Of a stretch of 64,000 bases of DNA, positions 52,082 through 63,850 are shown piece by piece. The stretch's first letter is position 1. Every line of letters starts with the position of its first letter. Under the pieces are notes generated by a model that saw only the letters and a program-made list of their open reading frames with translations, was not told where the DNA came from and did not search any database. The DNA is from Liopterus haemorrhoidalis. Its lineage: Eukaryota; Arthropoda; Insecta; Coleoptera; Dytiscidae. The stretch is from NCBI GenBank assembly GCA_963971575.1, contig OZ020624.1, positions 7,808,903-7,872,902 of the forward strand, written 5' to 3'. A program made the translations under genes and the position numbers.

Positions 52082-53735
52082 CAGTTACGGTCAAAATAAT
52101 AAATACATCTAATATAGTAACCTTATTATTTGTAGTTCGATCACTAAATAAATTCACATTTTTATTTTAACTGGCATAACTAATAAAGCACTTTATGAGC
52201 TATTAAATCCATAATATTTATCAAGAAATATTATTTGGTCATAGATATATTTTGATTTTTGTGAAAACACTGCCTGACTTGGTTGGTCAAAATAATAAAT
52301 ATTTTTCCTAAAACTCATAAAAATAATTTGATAACGGAGTTAAGACAGGTTCATACAAGTGCATAATGTATTTATAAGTATATGTTTTACAAAAAAAATG
52401 ATTTAGTTTTGTTCAAACTATTGCAAAGGTGGGTAAGAATAAGCTTTGTGATAGTGAAATGAACAACTTAATTAAAAAATTAAAAATGATGGCAATTCTT
52501 TTAGAAGATTTGCTAATATTATGGGTTGCTCTTTGGGAATGGTACAAAATGTCATCAGTCACTCATTTAAAGAAGAAACCCGGGGTAGACCATCACAAAA
52601 CTTTAAAGAACGAAGATAGACGCTTGGTAAAGGAAGTGAAAAAAATCATTTCATGTCATCAACTAATTTACTAACTGAACTACAACCGAATATTTCTGCA
52701 CGAACCATTAGAAGGAGGTTGGTAGAGCATAACTTAAGGTCATGTTCACCTAGAAAAGTACCATTATTAAAAACAAGACACTTACAAGCCCGTAAGGAAT
52801 ATGCTATAAGAACACATTTACTGGTATGGTGCAGAAGGTATTAAAAAATGGAGAAATATTTCGTTTAGTGACGAAAGTAAATTTATGTTGTTTGGAAATG
52901 ATGGTAAAAAATTTGTTAAGCGTCCTCGAAACCAGGCGTTTAACCCGAAGTACGCGAAAAAAAAACCGTTTAACATGGAGGAGGTAAGATTTTAGTTTGG
53001 AGTTGTTTTTCTTGGTATGGTATAGGTCCCTTATTACGCATAGATGAGAGAATGACGAAAGAAATTTACATCCTAATTTTGGAAACTATTATGCTACCCT
53101 ATGCGGAATGGAATATGTCACTAATATGGATCTACCAGCAAGATAACGACTCTAAACACACGGCTCGTGCAACAAAAACATGGTTCCAGAAAAACAATTT
53201 TCAAATTTTACCTTGGCCTGCTCAATTACCCAATTTGAATCCAACAGAAAATCTTTGGAAACTAGTTAAGGATGGGGTTGAGCAGGAAAAACCAAGGAAC
53301 AAAAATGCATTATGGACTGCTGTTCAAGAAGCTTGGTACAGCATTCCTATAGAGAGCTGTCAACGGCTCATTGAGTCGATACTCAAACGATGTCGGGCCG
53401 TTTTGGCAAATAAAAAGCATGCTATTGATTACTAAGATTATAAAAATTAGTATTATGTAATTAGTAACAGTAAAATGAATTATAAATTTTATATTTGACT
53501 AAATTTTGTGGATTGTATTTATTATTTTGACCAACCGTTTCAGGTAGTGTTTTCACAAATATCAATATATTTCTATCACCATATAATATTTCTTGATAAA
53601 TATTATGGTTTTAATAGATCATAACGTACTTTATTGGTTATGCCAGTTAGAATAAAAATATAAATTTATTTAGTGTTCCAACTACAAATAATATGGTTGG
53701 TGTATTAGGTGTATTTATTATTTTGATCGTAACTG
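52082..53735 (+). mobile_element. Tc1-like transposon with about 225-bp IR/DR ends
   Basis: CAGTTACGGTCAAAATAATA at the left and its inverse at the right are flanked by TA (52080-52081, 53736-53737). The inverted ends pair over about 225 bp and each carries the core GGTCAAAATAATAAATA twice. The left end lies 34 bp after the exon 3 donor. Confidence 0.92.
52429..53435 (+). pseudogene. Tc1 transposase with frameshifts
   Basis: Three frames carry collinear Tc1 pieces: 52429-52674 (DNA-binding, degraded), 52653-52844 (NISARTIRRRLVEHNLRSC), a stretch with ISFSDESKFMLFGNDG (first Asp, about 52857-52905), and 53052-53435 (WIYQQDNDSKHTARATKTWF with the second Asp, PNLNPTENLWKLV with Glu 34 residues on). 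At least two indels and some stops make it non-functional. Confidence 0.88.
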
Positions 53736-53737
53736 TA

Positions 53738-54219
53738 TATGCCATTGACACTGGGACCTATGCAAATATCAGGCGCGCATACAGGATTTATTCTGGGGGA
53801 AGGCACAGAAATCAAAATTACTTAAATTATGAATACAGTTCACACTTCTAAATTACAAGTGATGATCTTAAAAAAAAGGTCCTCGCTTCTGAAATAAAAA
53901 TGTTGACCTAAAAATAAAAATAAAAATAAATAAAAAATAAGTATTTTATTTTTATAATAGTAACTGTTTCACGGGGCCTTCCTGGACAAGGATCATCATC
54001 TACATTAAAAATTTCCCTTTGAAAAATGTTTTTGCGTTCGTTGCGTTTACTCAGTCATAGTGATAAGTTTACAATTGCACTGCAAACAATAGAGCCACCT
54101 GTACCTACAGCATAATGTACATATATCAATCACAATCTGCAACTTGGATGTGTGCAGAAAATGTCACTTAAATTTATATATACAGTGGTTACTAGGCTTA
54201 CGAACTTAATTCGTTCCTA
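53738..54219. other. No recognised gene (intron 3)
   Basis: AT-rich intron with an A-rich AAAAATAAAAATAAAT tract at about 53915-53940 and scattered hAT-MITE-like phrases (GCGCGCATACAGGATTTATT; AAAAGGTCCTCGC). Confidence 0.5.
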
Positions 54220-54391
54220 ACCTCGGTTCGTAGTTTGAATATTACGTATGTCGAAACCAGTGGCTCAGCCAAGGGGGGGCCGACGGGCCTGGGCCCCTCC
54301 CAGGACCAGCAGATTACAAGGCGCTGCTCGGGGAGTTGAAGATAAAATTTGTCTGGTTTCGACATAGGTAATTTTCAAACTACGAACCGAG
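54220..54391. repeat. Inverted repeat around a hAT remnant
   Basis: CCTCGGTTCGTAGTTTGAA..GTCGAAACCAG (54220-54262) pairs with CTGGTTTCGAC..CAAACTACGAACCGAGG (54350-54391). Between them lies an inverted piece of the element at 8595-9566 (GCTCAGCCAAGGGGGGG). Confidence 0.7.
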
Positions 54392-55530
54392 GGGGGCGGA
54401 GGGGGCGACGGCCCTGGGCGCACTAAGGAAAAGGGCGCTGACGGGCTTGACTAAGGGGCGCCATTGTGAAGGTGAGGACCTTTTTAGGGTTTTGTAGGTA
54501 TGACCAAAAAACCCTTATACGCCTGTCTGTTCGGTAAAAATTGTAGCCAAACGGCTAAACCTAGAGAGTTGAAATTTGGCATGCTTATACAACTCTTTGA
54601 CCCGCACATAGGAAGAATACTAAAACATCTAAAAAACATACCCCCCTAAAAATATAAACAAATATGTGCTCATCGAAAACAAAATTTTTTTTTTTAAATT
54701 CTGAGTAGGGTATCAAATGAAAGCCCTTAGTACGTGGATTAACGATCAAATTTTTATTTTTGCAAAATAAATTATTTTGATGCGATTTTTGCCAAAAATG
54801 TGCAAAAAAAATTTTGTCCCACACCCTGTAGCCCAGATGGTTTAAACTAAAAATCTAAAAAAATTCTAAGTAATGTATATTGGTGTGAACCGAAATAGTA
54901 CAACAGGAATTTTTGATCAGATTATGTTTTTGGAAAATAACGCATTTTTTGTGGTTTTTGGTTCACAAAGTACAAAAGTTATACCAATGTAAGACACGCA
55001 CATGCATGGCGTGCGATGGCTACATGCGATAGAGCACTCTTAAACTGGCTGGAAAACGAAGGGTTTCGAGTTCGAGTACGGAGTGAGTTTTATTTTTTCT
55101 GTTTTTTTTTTGCATTTTTATTATGTTGAAATTATTTTGTCAAAATTCTAGTTATATTTTGACAAATGTTGTATTTAATTTTTATGAGCGTAAATTTAAT
55201 AACCAGTCTTATTATATGATTAACAGACGATAAATTATTTTAAAAATATCGTTCATTTTGCCGTGATTACTACAAAGTAAAATTTGTCTTACACACTCAG
55301 CATACCGCCTTCACTTATTATATACCTGCGAAACCCTGAAATGTGTGAATATTCACACTTCACATAATTCTTTTTTTTTTTTGCTCGTCACTTGGATTTT
55401 GGGAGGTGAGGATCTTTTTTTTTGCTCATCACTTAAATTTTGAGAGGCGAGAACCTTGTTTTTAATTGCTAAGGGCGCCAAAACACGGTTCTGCTCCTAG
55501 CGCAAGTTTTCCTTACAGCGGCTCTGCTTC
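54391..55530 (-). mobile_element. hAT-like MITE family W, second copy, split by a Z element
   Basis: 54391-54485 and 55373-55530 match the inverse of 29997-30252 (GGGCGCACTAAGGAAAA, GACTAAGGGGCGCCATTG, TTTGCTCATCACTTAAATTT, CTAGCGCAAGTTTTCCTTA). The Z copy at 54486-55337 sits in its T-rich middle. Confidence 0.75.
54486..55337 (+). mobile_element. Repeat family Z, copy 3
   Basis: AGGGTTTTGTAGGTAT opens it and ACCTGCGAAACCCT closes it. The TCTG tract is reduced to GCCTGTCTG. The tRNA-like module (about 55008-55085) has TGGCTACATGCGATAGAGC and a B-box-like GAGTTCGAGTAC, unlike copies 1 and 2. Confidence 0.75.
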
Positions 55531-56237
55531 CAACCCATCTTTTTTTTCCGAACTGCGGCAATAGCTTTAGTCATTTTAGACAGACTCCACTTTCTTTGAT
55601 CAATCTTCCCCATTATCCTAAGAATAAGAGAGAATAAGGGGTCCGGCTTAGGCAACTAAAGGGGGTCCGGTTTACGCGACTATAGTCAACATTTTGTTAA
55701 CCCAATAAATTTTTAACCAAACATTTAAATGATAAGGTTTAATGGTAAACAATAATCTTAAACCTTACCATTTAAGAATATATATAGATAGAAAGGCTTG
55801 CCTGTCAATATCTAGGAGCAATAACGAAAAATGTAGCACAATGTTAAAACTTTTTTCACTGTCAAAGTATAGTAAAGTTGGTATAGATGCCCCAGTGGGA
55901 TAAACGCCCCACTTCGCATATATCCATAACGGTGTGTGTTTGTATCATTTCAGTACTGACAGTTTGTACGAGAAACACAGTCTTCTGAAATAAATGTGTT
56001 AAATTATCATCAATGTTAATAGTTTATGAAAAATTAAATTGTAAAGGTAGGTGCTCATATGAGTGGTTGTATTTCAATAATTACGACATTTTGTCTTAAG
56101 GTTTTATGACGTAACTATAACTTTAACAAAATTAGTTTCATTACTAGGTTTCAGAAGACACTTAACCTCACATTATAGAGTAGAAAATAATGCTCAATAT
56201 TGTATACATTCGAAATAAACAGATGGGGCATCTATGC

Positions 56238-56547
56238 CGGTGCTTCTTAAAGTGGTGGGACGCGGCCCCCTAGGGGGCCATGGTGTTCCCACAAGGGGGC
56301 CGCGAAGAGCCGCAAATATTACACTTAATTATTTTATTATTTAAAAAGAATTAGTAGCTTTAACTTTAATGCTACATAAATATTATTCTTCATTATACAT
56401 AGATTATTGAATGATCTGAGGGTAAAAAACTATATGTATGTATATATTTTAACTAATCTTGGTTACAAAAACAAAAATTAGGGGGGCCGTGAGTTATTGA
56501 TTTGAGTTGCAGGGGAGCCGCACCATCAAAAAGTTTAAGAAGCACTG
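56238..56547. mobile_element. hAT MITE, 310 bp
   Basis: CGGTGCTTCTTAAA and the inverse TTTAAGAAGCACTG are flanked by the perfect duplication ATCTATGC (56230-56237, 56548-56555). GGGGGCCGC/GGGGCCGT blocks flank an AT-rich centre. Confidence 0.92.
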
Positions 56548-56631
56548 ATCTATGCCATAGAAAAAGGATATAAGGCCGCAATAAATGTGGGATATATGGC
56601 TCGGGCATTGTATATATAATCTTATAATAAA

Positions 56632-56662
<31 letters not shown>

Positions 56663-56767
56663 ATCTTATACTAACATTTTCCCAAGGACACGCAACAACA
56701 TATATGCCAAAATAGATACTTGGAAAAAATATCGCAAAAATATGAAAAGTTTTAAAAATATATTAAG

Positions 56768-57133
56768 TCCTATCAAAAAATGTTTCAAATAAAAGTTGTT
56801 AATTATTACTTGTATAGTAATTTTTGTAGAATAGATGTTTTAGAAATTTTTCTCTGTTGTGAAATATTCGCAAAAATCTTAAAACCGACACGAGTAAACT
56901 TACATTTATAGTTGACCGATTTGTACCAAAAGTTGAACCACTGGTGCCATTGATGTCAAAAACTTAAATATGAAGTTTCATAAAAATCCGTTTGGCCAAT
57001 ACTGGCTCTAGAGTTTGGCTAAGTTTGGCTCTACACATCTCCATGGACCGACAGACACTCAGACCAACAGACATCATACTAAAAATAGTCAAAATCGGTA
57101 TGACCACTCCGTATATATGTTGGCAGTCGGTAA
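56768..57133 (-). repeat. Repeat family X, copy 4 (inverted)
   Basis: The inverse reads ACCGACTGCCAACATATA, AAACTTCATATTTAAG, TGGTGCCA..CAACTTTTGGTA, CTCGTGTCGGTTTTAAGA, as in copy 1, with the TCTG tract reduced to scattered units. Confidence 0.8.
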
Positions 57134-57731
57134 AAAAAATAATAATAAATTGTAATTTTGATTAAATTGTAATTTTTAATTGTTATTTTAAAAAAATATT
57201 AAAATTGTTGGTCAAAATCAAATGTATTATTTTAGTGAGGCATAAATACCACCATATGGGGCAAAAATCCCATGGATATGGGATATATGGCCAATTACAG
57301 TACTATTTTAAATCATTAATTTTATATATTTAGAATAATTATAAGTGTTTTAATCTTATGTTATTGTGTAGTAAAATTATCTAAGAATTATAGTAAAGTA
57401 ACAGATAAAGTTTAATAATTAAGATTAATGCAACACGATTGTTTTTCTATAACTGGGGCATCTATCCCACCCTTACCCTACATAATGGCGGCCTGATAAG
57501 CAACAAGTGAAGCGGGCGACGTGTACGCTCTGCTACAGAGTGCTAGAAGCCTAAACTACTATTTATACTTGGTTCCGCTAAAGAGAATGCAGAGCCAGGA
57601 GACCGGGGGTCCGCTTTAGGAGGGGGAGTCCGGTTTAGGGCACTTTCCTCTAATATTTAATATAATATATTTGGGAAAAAATGTTTTAATCTTAAATAGT
57701 GTTAAAGACATCATGTATTGTCTAATTACAG

Positions 57732-57897
57732 AAACCAATCAACCAAACAGCGAATTCTTCGCTAATGCCAGTATTGGTGTGGATTCACGGTGGAGGTTTT
57801 ATCACTGGCTCGGGAAATTTGGGACTACATGGCGCTGATAGGTTCCTGGAAAATGGAGTTATAGTTGCATCAATTAATTATCGACTTGGAGTATTTG
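57732..57897 (+). CDS. Carboxylesterase exon 4 (oxyanion hole)
   Basis: After the acceptor TTACAG, the exon reads LMPVLVWIHGGGFITGSGNL, GADRFLENGVIVASINYRLG and VF, then G before the donor GTAAGT (phase 1). The HGGGF motif (residues 129-133 of the assembled protein) supplies the oxyanion-hole glycines; V-V-INYRLG-F is the following conserved strand of the hydrolase fold. Confidence 0.95.
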
Positions 57898-58370
57898 GTA
57901 AGTTAATAGTAGTAATTATTTAACGAGTACTGGAGGATCTATTTATTAGACAATTAGATCTTAAACCTTGATTATGTATTGCGACGAGTTAGTACCAGAT
58001 TTATCATCATTAGAGTGCGGTTTAGTTAGATAAAGGATTCCGCAAACCAACGCAGCTACGGTGGCGATCCCGGTGGCGATCTATCAGAACGTATGTAATA
58101 CGGTAAGATCACACATATACAAGCGTTCTAATAACAGAAAACGGCGGCTAGTACTGCGTTCTATTTTGCGACAGCCAAACTCAACAATTGGTTATAGTAT
58201 ATACATTCTGTATATCTTGTAAATTATTAGGTTATTTTTCACACAGTGAAATAAACAACAAATCTTTTAGGTATTTGAAAAGCATAATTTGCGGCACTCC
58301 TTCCATCAACTGGAACATTGTTGAATACTCCTAGTGCAGGCTGTAGAATTTATTAAAGAATCTACATGCA
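57898..58370. other. No recognised feature (start of intron 4)
   Basis: Nothing beyond intronic sequence was seen between exon 4 and the X repeat. Confidence 0.5.
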
Positions 58371-58842
58371 GAGCAAATTTGGCTGAAAGGATTTTTATGA
58401 AACTTCATATTTAAGCTTCTGCCATAAATGGCACGAGTTGATTAACTTTTAGTAAAAATCGGTTGACTAAAAATGGGAGTTTACTCGTGTCGATTTTAAG
58501 ATTTTTGTGAATATTTCACAACACAAAAATATTTCGAAAAAATTTATTGAACAAAAGTTGCTATAAAAGTGATATCTAATAACTTTTATTTGAGACGTTT
58601 TTTGATAAAATGAAAAATTTCGAATAATTTCTGTAAAATTTTTCGAAATTAAGATAAAATAAATTTTAAAAAAATAAGTCTCAATTATTTCATATTTATA
58701 TGTAACGTTTCCCTGGTCATGATAAATAATATCTCTGTTAGAAAATATTAGGCCAAGTTATTTCTACTCTGCTGCTAGAATGTAATTTATATAAGTACTT
58801 TATGATGGCGGTCGGTCCTGTGGTGGCCACAGCTGATTTTTT
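58371..58842 (+). repeat. Repeat family X, copy 5 (3' two thirds)
   Basis: It starts at CATGCAGAGCAAATTTGGCT, directly after where the TCTG tract lies in copy 1, and ends at GTGGTGGCCACAGCTG. The tract and the 5' part are missing. Confidence 0.85.
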
Positions 58843-59188
58843 GGACTACTACAGATGATTTAAACTATAAACACGTATTACTGATTGTTGTTTTTTACGT
58901 CTCCAAATGTATTCATCCAAATTGTTTTTAGACAGCCTGTTTTTCGTTTACAAAATGGTTGATATTTTACGTAGTCTGTTACAGTCCAATCGTTGCACAT
59001 ATTTCTTCCAGAAGGACATAAAAGTAATATATCCTTCCATACCCAATATGTTTAATTTGTCTGTTCTAATCTGTTATTTCTGTGTTCCAATCTTGTGTAT
59101 TCTGCAACAATTTCACAGCTATGATTTGTGGTCTAGATTTTTCTGCTTTGTATTTTACCAAATTTTCGCTTGATTCACATTTGAAGAC
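58843..59188. other. No recognised feature (intron 4)
   Basis: An open frame at 58907-59173 gives hydrophobic, Cys/Phe-rich text without a recognised motif. I regard it as chance. Confidence 0.5.
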
Positions 59189-59191
59189 TAA

Positions 59192-60025
59192 TGCCTCATT
59201 TTCATGGTAGTGTCAAAGGCGTGACAGGGGTGAGAGGTGTGGTGTTATATTTACAAGTTCGAATTTCATGGTGGGGTTGGAGGCGTGATAAGGGCGCGTT
59301 TTCGGTTTTGACATTTGTATATAACCCAAATTTAACCTAAAAGTTTATACAAGTGTTTGGAGTAAACGGTTATTCAATTTCATTAAATATGTCGTTAAAT
59401 CGAAGGAGACGTCTAGCTCTTTTTTATGTATATTTAGACTTATTGCGATATGAAGAAAAGCGATGGTGGGTACGTCCCATATATACATGGAAACAGAAGG
59501 CAACAGGGAGATTATTTTAACTCGTTGCAAAAAATGAGACAAAACAAACACATACAGTTACTTCAATTACAAGAAAATAATTTAATACACAATATTTTTT
59601 CCTTGACATCACAATTAGAATGAAGATTCTGTTGGCCCCTGCTTGGGGGTGTATTATTAGTATACCCACTGCATGACATTTCTGCAGACCAGATATTTGA
59701 AACCGAATCCATAATAATAAACTTTATGACTGCCGACAACATTGTAAAAGTCGCTATTTCGCTACATCAATTTACGTTTTTTAATTTTTTTTTTTATGAA
59801 ATTAATATAAGAGTCTCGCTAAAGATCTCACCATTCCGAAAAAATATATCTGTTTCTATGGTTTCGACGGTGCGGCCGGCGCTAGAGTTGAAATTTCTGA
59901 ACTTGCGACACCGCGCTTGTAACACCGCGCCTACGATACCATGGTACGGGTTTTTTTAAAATAGAGCGATCCTATTGGTTGAATTTCTTGTTCCACACTT
60001 CCAACACCCGCATGAAAATGAGGCA
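59192..60025 (+). mobile_element. PIF/Harbinger deletion derivative
   Basis: TGCCTCATTTTCATG and its inverse CATGAAAATGAGGCA are flanked by TAA on both sides (59189-59191, 60026-60028), the Harbinger 3-bp duplication. The + strand (about 59392-59515) encodes RRRRLALFYVYLDLLRYEEK and RWWVRPIYTWKQKATG, the start of a Harbinger nuclease. The DDE triad is absent. It is a different family from the one at 22028. Confidence 0.88.
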
Positions 60026-60083
60026 TAACAGCGTGGTCTCAAGATTAATGGGCTCAGAAACTAAAATATAAGATTTGCCGATG

Positions 60084-62862
60084 GGTCATTCCATGTGAAT
60101 TCACCAAAGGCCTCCCACTCGACCCTTTCTAAATCTAATGAAATTTTGTAATAAAGTAGCCCTAGACCCCAAATGAAATTGTGCAAAATATTAGAGCTCA
60201 ATCTGCTTTGGATCTTAAATAATAGGTCCATGTTCAATGGGCTCTCATCCCGTTAATGCTTACATATCGTAAAAAGAGCCAACTTTGACCCTTTATAAAA
60301 TCACGTCTAGTGCCCAGAGAGGTGTGAAATTTGGCATACCTGGACAACTTTTGGTGCGGAATACAGTAGTGTAATCAAAAAAGTAGTTTGGGTAGCCATT
60401 CAGCTACCAATCCATGCTAAAATCACTGCCAAATTGTGTCGCGAGAAATTTGGACCCCAATTTGGAGACCAGTTAGTCATTACCAAAAGGTCTAAACGCC
60501 ATGATTTTTTGCAACGATGTATAACAGGCACAATACTATACAGTGCTGCAATAGCAACTCTGTTGTATTCATATGTCCAGAGATGGTCCACTTGAAAGTT
60601 GGCCAAAAACATTTTTTTTGCAAAACTAGCCAACTTTCAAGGCAAAATATCGCAATATGCGTCATTCCCAATTTGGTTTTGAATGACACCATTGGATAGA
60701 GCAGATTTTTCTGTACAATAGTAAGTTTTATTTAGATTGGGATCTCAATTCCTAGTTCAGCCACAGGACTCTGAAAATGACACTTTTATATGCGAGGCGT
60801 ACTTATATTGTAGGCTATTGCAGGCTGTCAAATTCAGAGCATGGCAATTTGCAGAAGGCAAATTTATCCATTATTAGTGTAATCCTTGCTTTGGTCCATG
60901 GTGGCTGAGCCACTACCAATGGGAGTGAGTATAGGTTGTCAAGTGACATTCAGAAGAACCACGCCATGGCTAGCAATAGCACATGGCAATAAACTAGTGC
61001 TGTCAGAAATCGATCTTGACGGAACCGGTTCCAAAAAAAAAACGGTTTCGGGTTTACCCGGTTTCGGAACCGGGTAATCGGAACCGGGTAATCGGAACCG
61101 GGTCATCGGAACCGGGTCATCGGAACCGGGTATCCGGAACCGGGTAATCGGAACTGGGTATCCGGGTAACGCGAAAATTACAAACCCGGTTTTACCCGAA
61201 AACCGAAACCGGGTACCCGAAAAACCGGTTTCGTTTCCCAGCACTAAAATTATCTCGCCTATGACTATGGCTAAGAATTTAGGAAGTTCGCACTATTTTC
61301 TGTCTGACTTTATTTTATGGTTTCGATTCCCAGCATTAATTTTAATATATTTATGTTTACATTTTACTTAAATCAACATCGGGAATTTGTATTCATTCGA
61401 ATTCCTCGGGTATTTTCCCGAACCCAGAACCGAGTATCCAATCTAGGAACTCGGAATCGCGTATCTGGAACCGGGTATTCGAAACCGGGTGTTTGATACC
61501 GGGTATCCGGAACCGGGAATTTGGAACCGGGTATTTGGAACCGGGTAATCGGAACCGGGTAATCGGAACCCGGTAATCGGAACCGGGTATCCGGAACCAG
61601 GTATCCGGAACAGAGTATTTCGAACCAGGTAATCGGAACCGGGTAATCGGAATCGGTTATCCGGGTAACCCGAAAATTACGAACCCGGTTTTACCCGAAA
61701 ACCGGAACCGGGTACCCGAAAAACCGGTTTCGGTTCCCAGCACTACAATAAACTAATGGACTCCTGATCCATGACGTATCCGTAATCGAATTCAAATCAA
61801 ATTATTTAACTAACTGAATACAGTAATTTCAAGTTAGACCTGTAATACATTAATAGTAATATTGCTTTTTATTTATGTGTGTATTTATTGCAAGTAAATA
61901 CACAAATAAGTAAACAGCAACGTTTGACCTGCTGACACGATACTACAAAGATGTAAAGATAAATATAGAACAGGAACCTAAAATAGCACTGATTTTTAAA
62001 TAATAATTCTGAATCCCACCCAAAAATGTTCTACCCAATGAAGCTTAAAATTTTTCCAATCAGTTTGGATATCAATTTGCTAGCAATCATGATCAGTGCA
62101 CAAAGAAGATATGGAGAATTATAATTTGATTTTTTCGATATCGCAGCAAGGTATGTCATTTTCAGAGTTCTCTGGCTGAACTAGGGATTCAGATCCCAAC
62201 CTAAATAAAAGTTACTCTTGTACAGAAAAATCTGCTCTATCCAATGGTGTCATTCAAAACCAAATTGAGAATGACGCATATTGAGATATTTTGCCTTGAA
62301 AGTTGGCTAGTTTTGCACAAAAAATTTTTTTGGCCATCTTTCAAGTGGGTCACCTCTGGACATATGGATACAACAGAGTTGCTATTGCATCACTGCATAA
62401 TATTGTGCTTGTTATACATCGTTGCAATAGATCATGGCGTTTAGACCTTTTGCTGACGAGTAAGTGGTCTCCAAATTGGGGTCCAAATTTGTTGCGACAA
62501 AATTTGGCAGTGATTTTAGCATGGGTGGATAGCTGAATGGCCACCCATACTGCTTTTTTGATTACACTACGTTATTCTACACCAAAAGTTGTCTTGGTAT
62601 GTAAAATTTCACACTCCTACAGGCAATAGAAGTGATTTAACAAAGGATCAAAGTTGGTAATTTTTGCGGTATTTACGCATGAACGGGACGAGAGCCCATT
62701 GAATATGGACCTGTTATTTAAGAACCAAAGCAGATTGAGCTCTAATATTTTGCAAAGTGTCATTTGGGGTCTAGTGCTATCTTAATACAAAAATTTATGG
62801 CATTTGGAGAGGGTCGAGTGGGAGCCATAGGTGTCTTTTTGGTGATTTGAGATGGAATGACC
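60084..62862. mobile_element. Foldback-like element, about 750-bp inverted arms, 6-bp target duplication
   Basis: The arms 60084-60790 and 62145-62862 are inverted copies: GGTCATTCCATGTGAATTCA start; CCCACTCGACCCT; TAGACCCCAAATGA; GCAAAATATTAGAGCTCAAT; GATAGAGCAGATTTTTCTGTA end. The 6-bp duplication CCGATG flanks both ends (60078-60083, 62863-62868). The loop holds a hAT MITE (60995) and unique sequence with no transposase. The short open frames in the two arms are mirror images of each other and not recognisable proteins. Confidence 0.85.
60995..61745. mobile_element. hAT-like MITE filled with a GGAACCGGGTA minisatellite
   Basis: TAGTGCTG at the left and CAGCACTA at the right are flanked by the perfect duplication CAATAAAC (60987-60994, 61746-61753). 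The body consists of about 13-bp GGAACCGGGTAATC/GGTATCC units in two blocks (about 61065-61240 and 61450-61735), separated by AT-rich DNA. An internal CCAGCACTA at 61237-61245 suggests a tandem or rearranged pair. Confidence 0.88.
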
Positions 62863-62868
62863 CCGATG

Positions 62869-63719
<851 letters not shown>

Positions 63720-63850
63720 AAGTCTGTTTTGACACCAAGTATTTCTTCAGCACTGTAGCATTCATTATTTTTCATATATTCCATGAGTATAAAAGCATCA
63801 ATGTTGGGTAAATTATCACTCTGAGCCCTAGCAAAATCTTTATCTGCCAT
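63720..63850 (-). CDS. Putative first exon of an unknown protein (transposon- or host-encoded)
   Basis: The - strand opens with ATG and gives 43 codons, MADKDFARAQSDNLPNIDAF, then ILMEYMKNNECYSAEEILGV and KTD, followed by TT and a canonical donor GTAAGT. The DNLP-ID-F---EY phrase and the end at VKT resemble the N-terminus of a family of uncharacterised insect proteins with SWIM/YqaJ-nuclease domains, often repeated in genomes; this is from memory and unverified. No second exon was found down to 63202. Confidence 0.4.

Larger units (their letters stand above)
55873..57475. mobile_element. Element with ATAGATGCCCCAGT ends (superfamily unknown)
   Basis: TAAAGTTGGTATAGATGCCC at the left pairs with the inverse of GGGCATCTATCCCACCCTTA at the right. 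No target duplication was recognised. A hAT MITE (56238) and an inverted family X piece (56768) lie within. The interior is AT-rich and non-coding. Confidence 0.6.

Noticed and set aside
58907..59173. Possible membrane protein of 88 residues
   Set aside because: The hydrophobic, Phe/Cys-rich text is typical of AT/T-rich DNA; no motif, splice context or repeat copy supports it.
60400..60692. Protein pair with matching open frames in the two arms of the foldback element (also 62244-62536)
   Set aside because: The similarity follows from the inverted arms. Frames lack known motifs, overlap on both strands and show no codon-level constraint that I can see.
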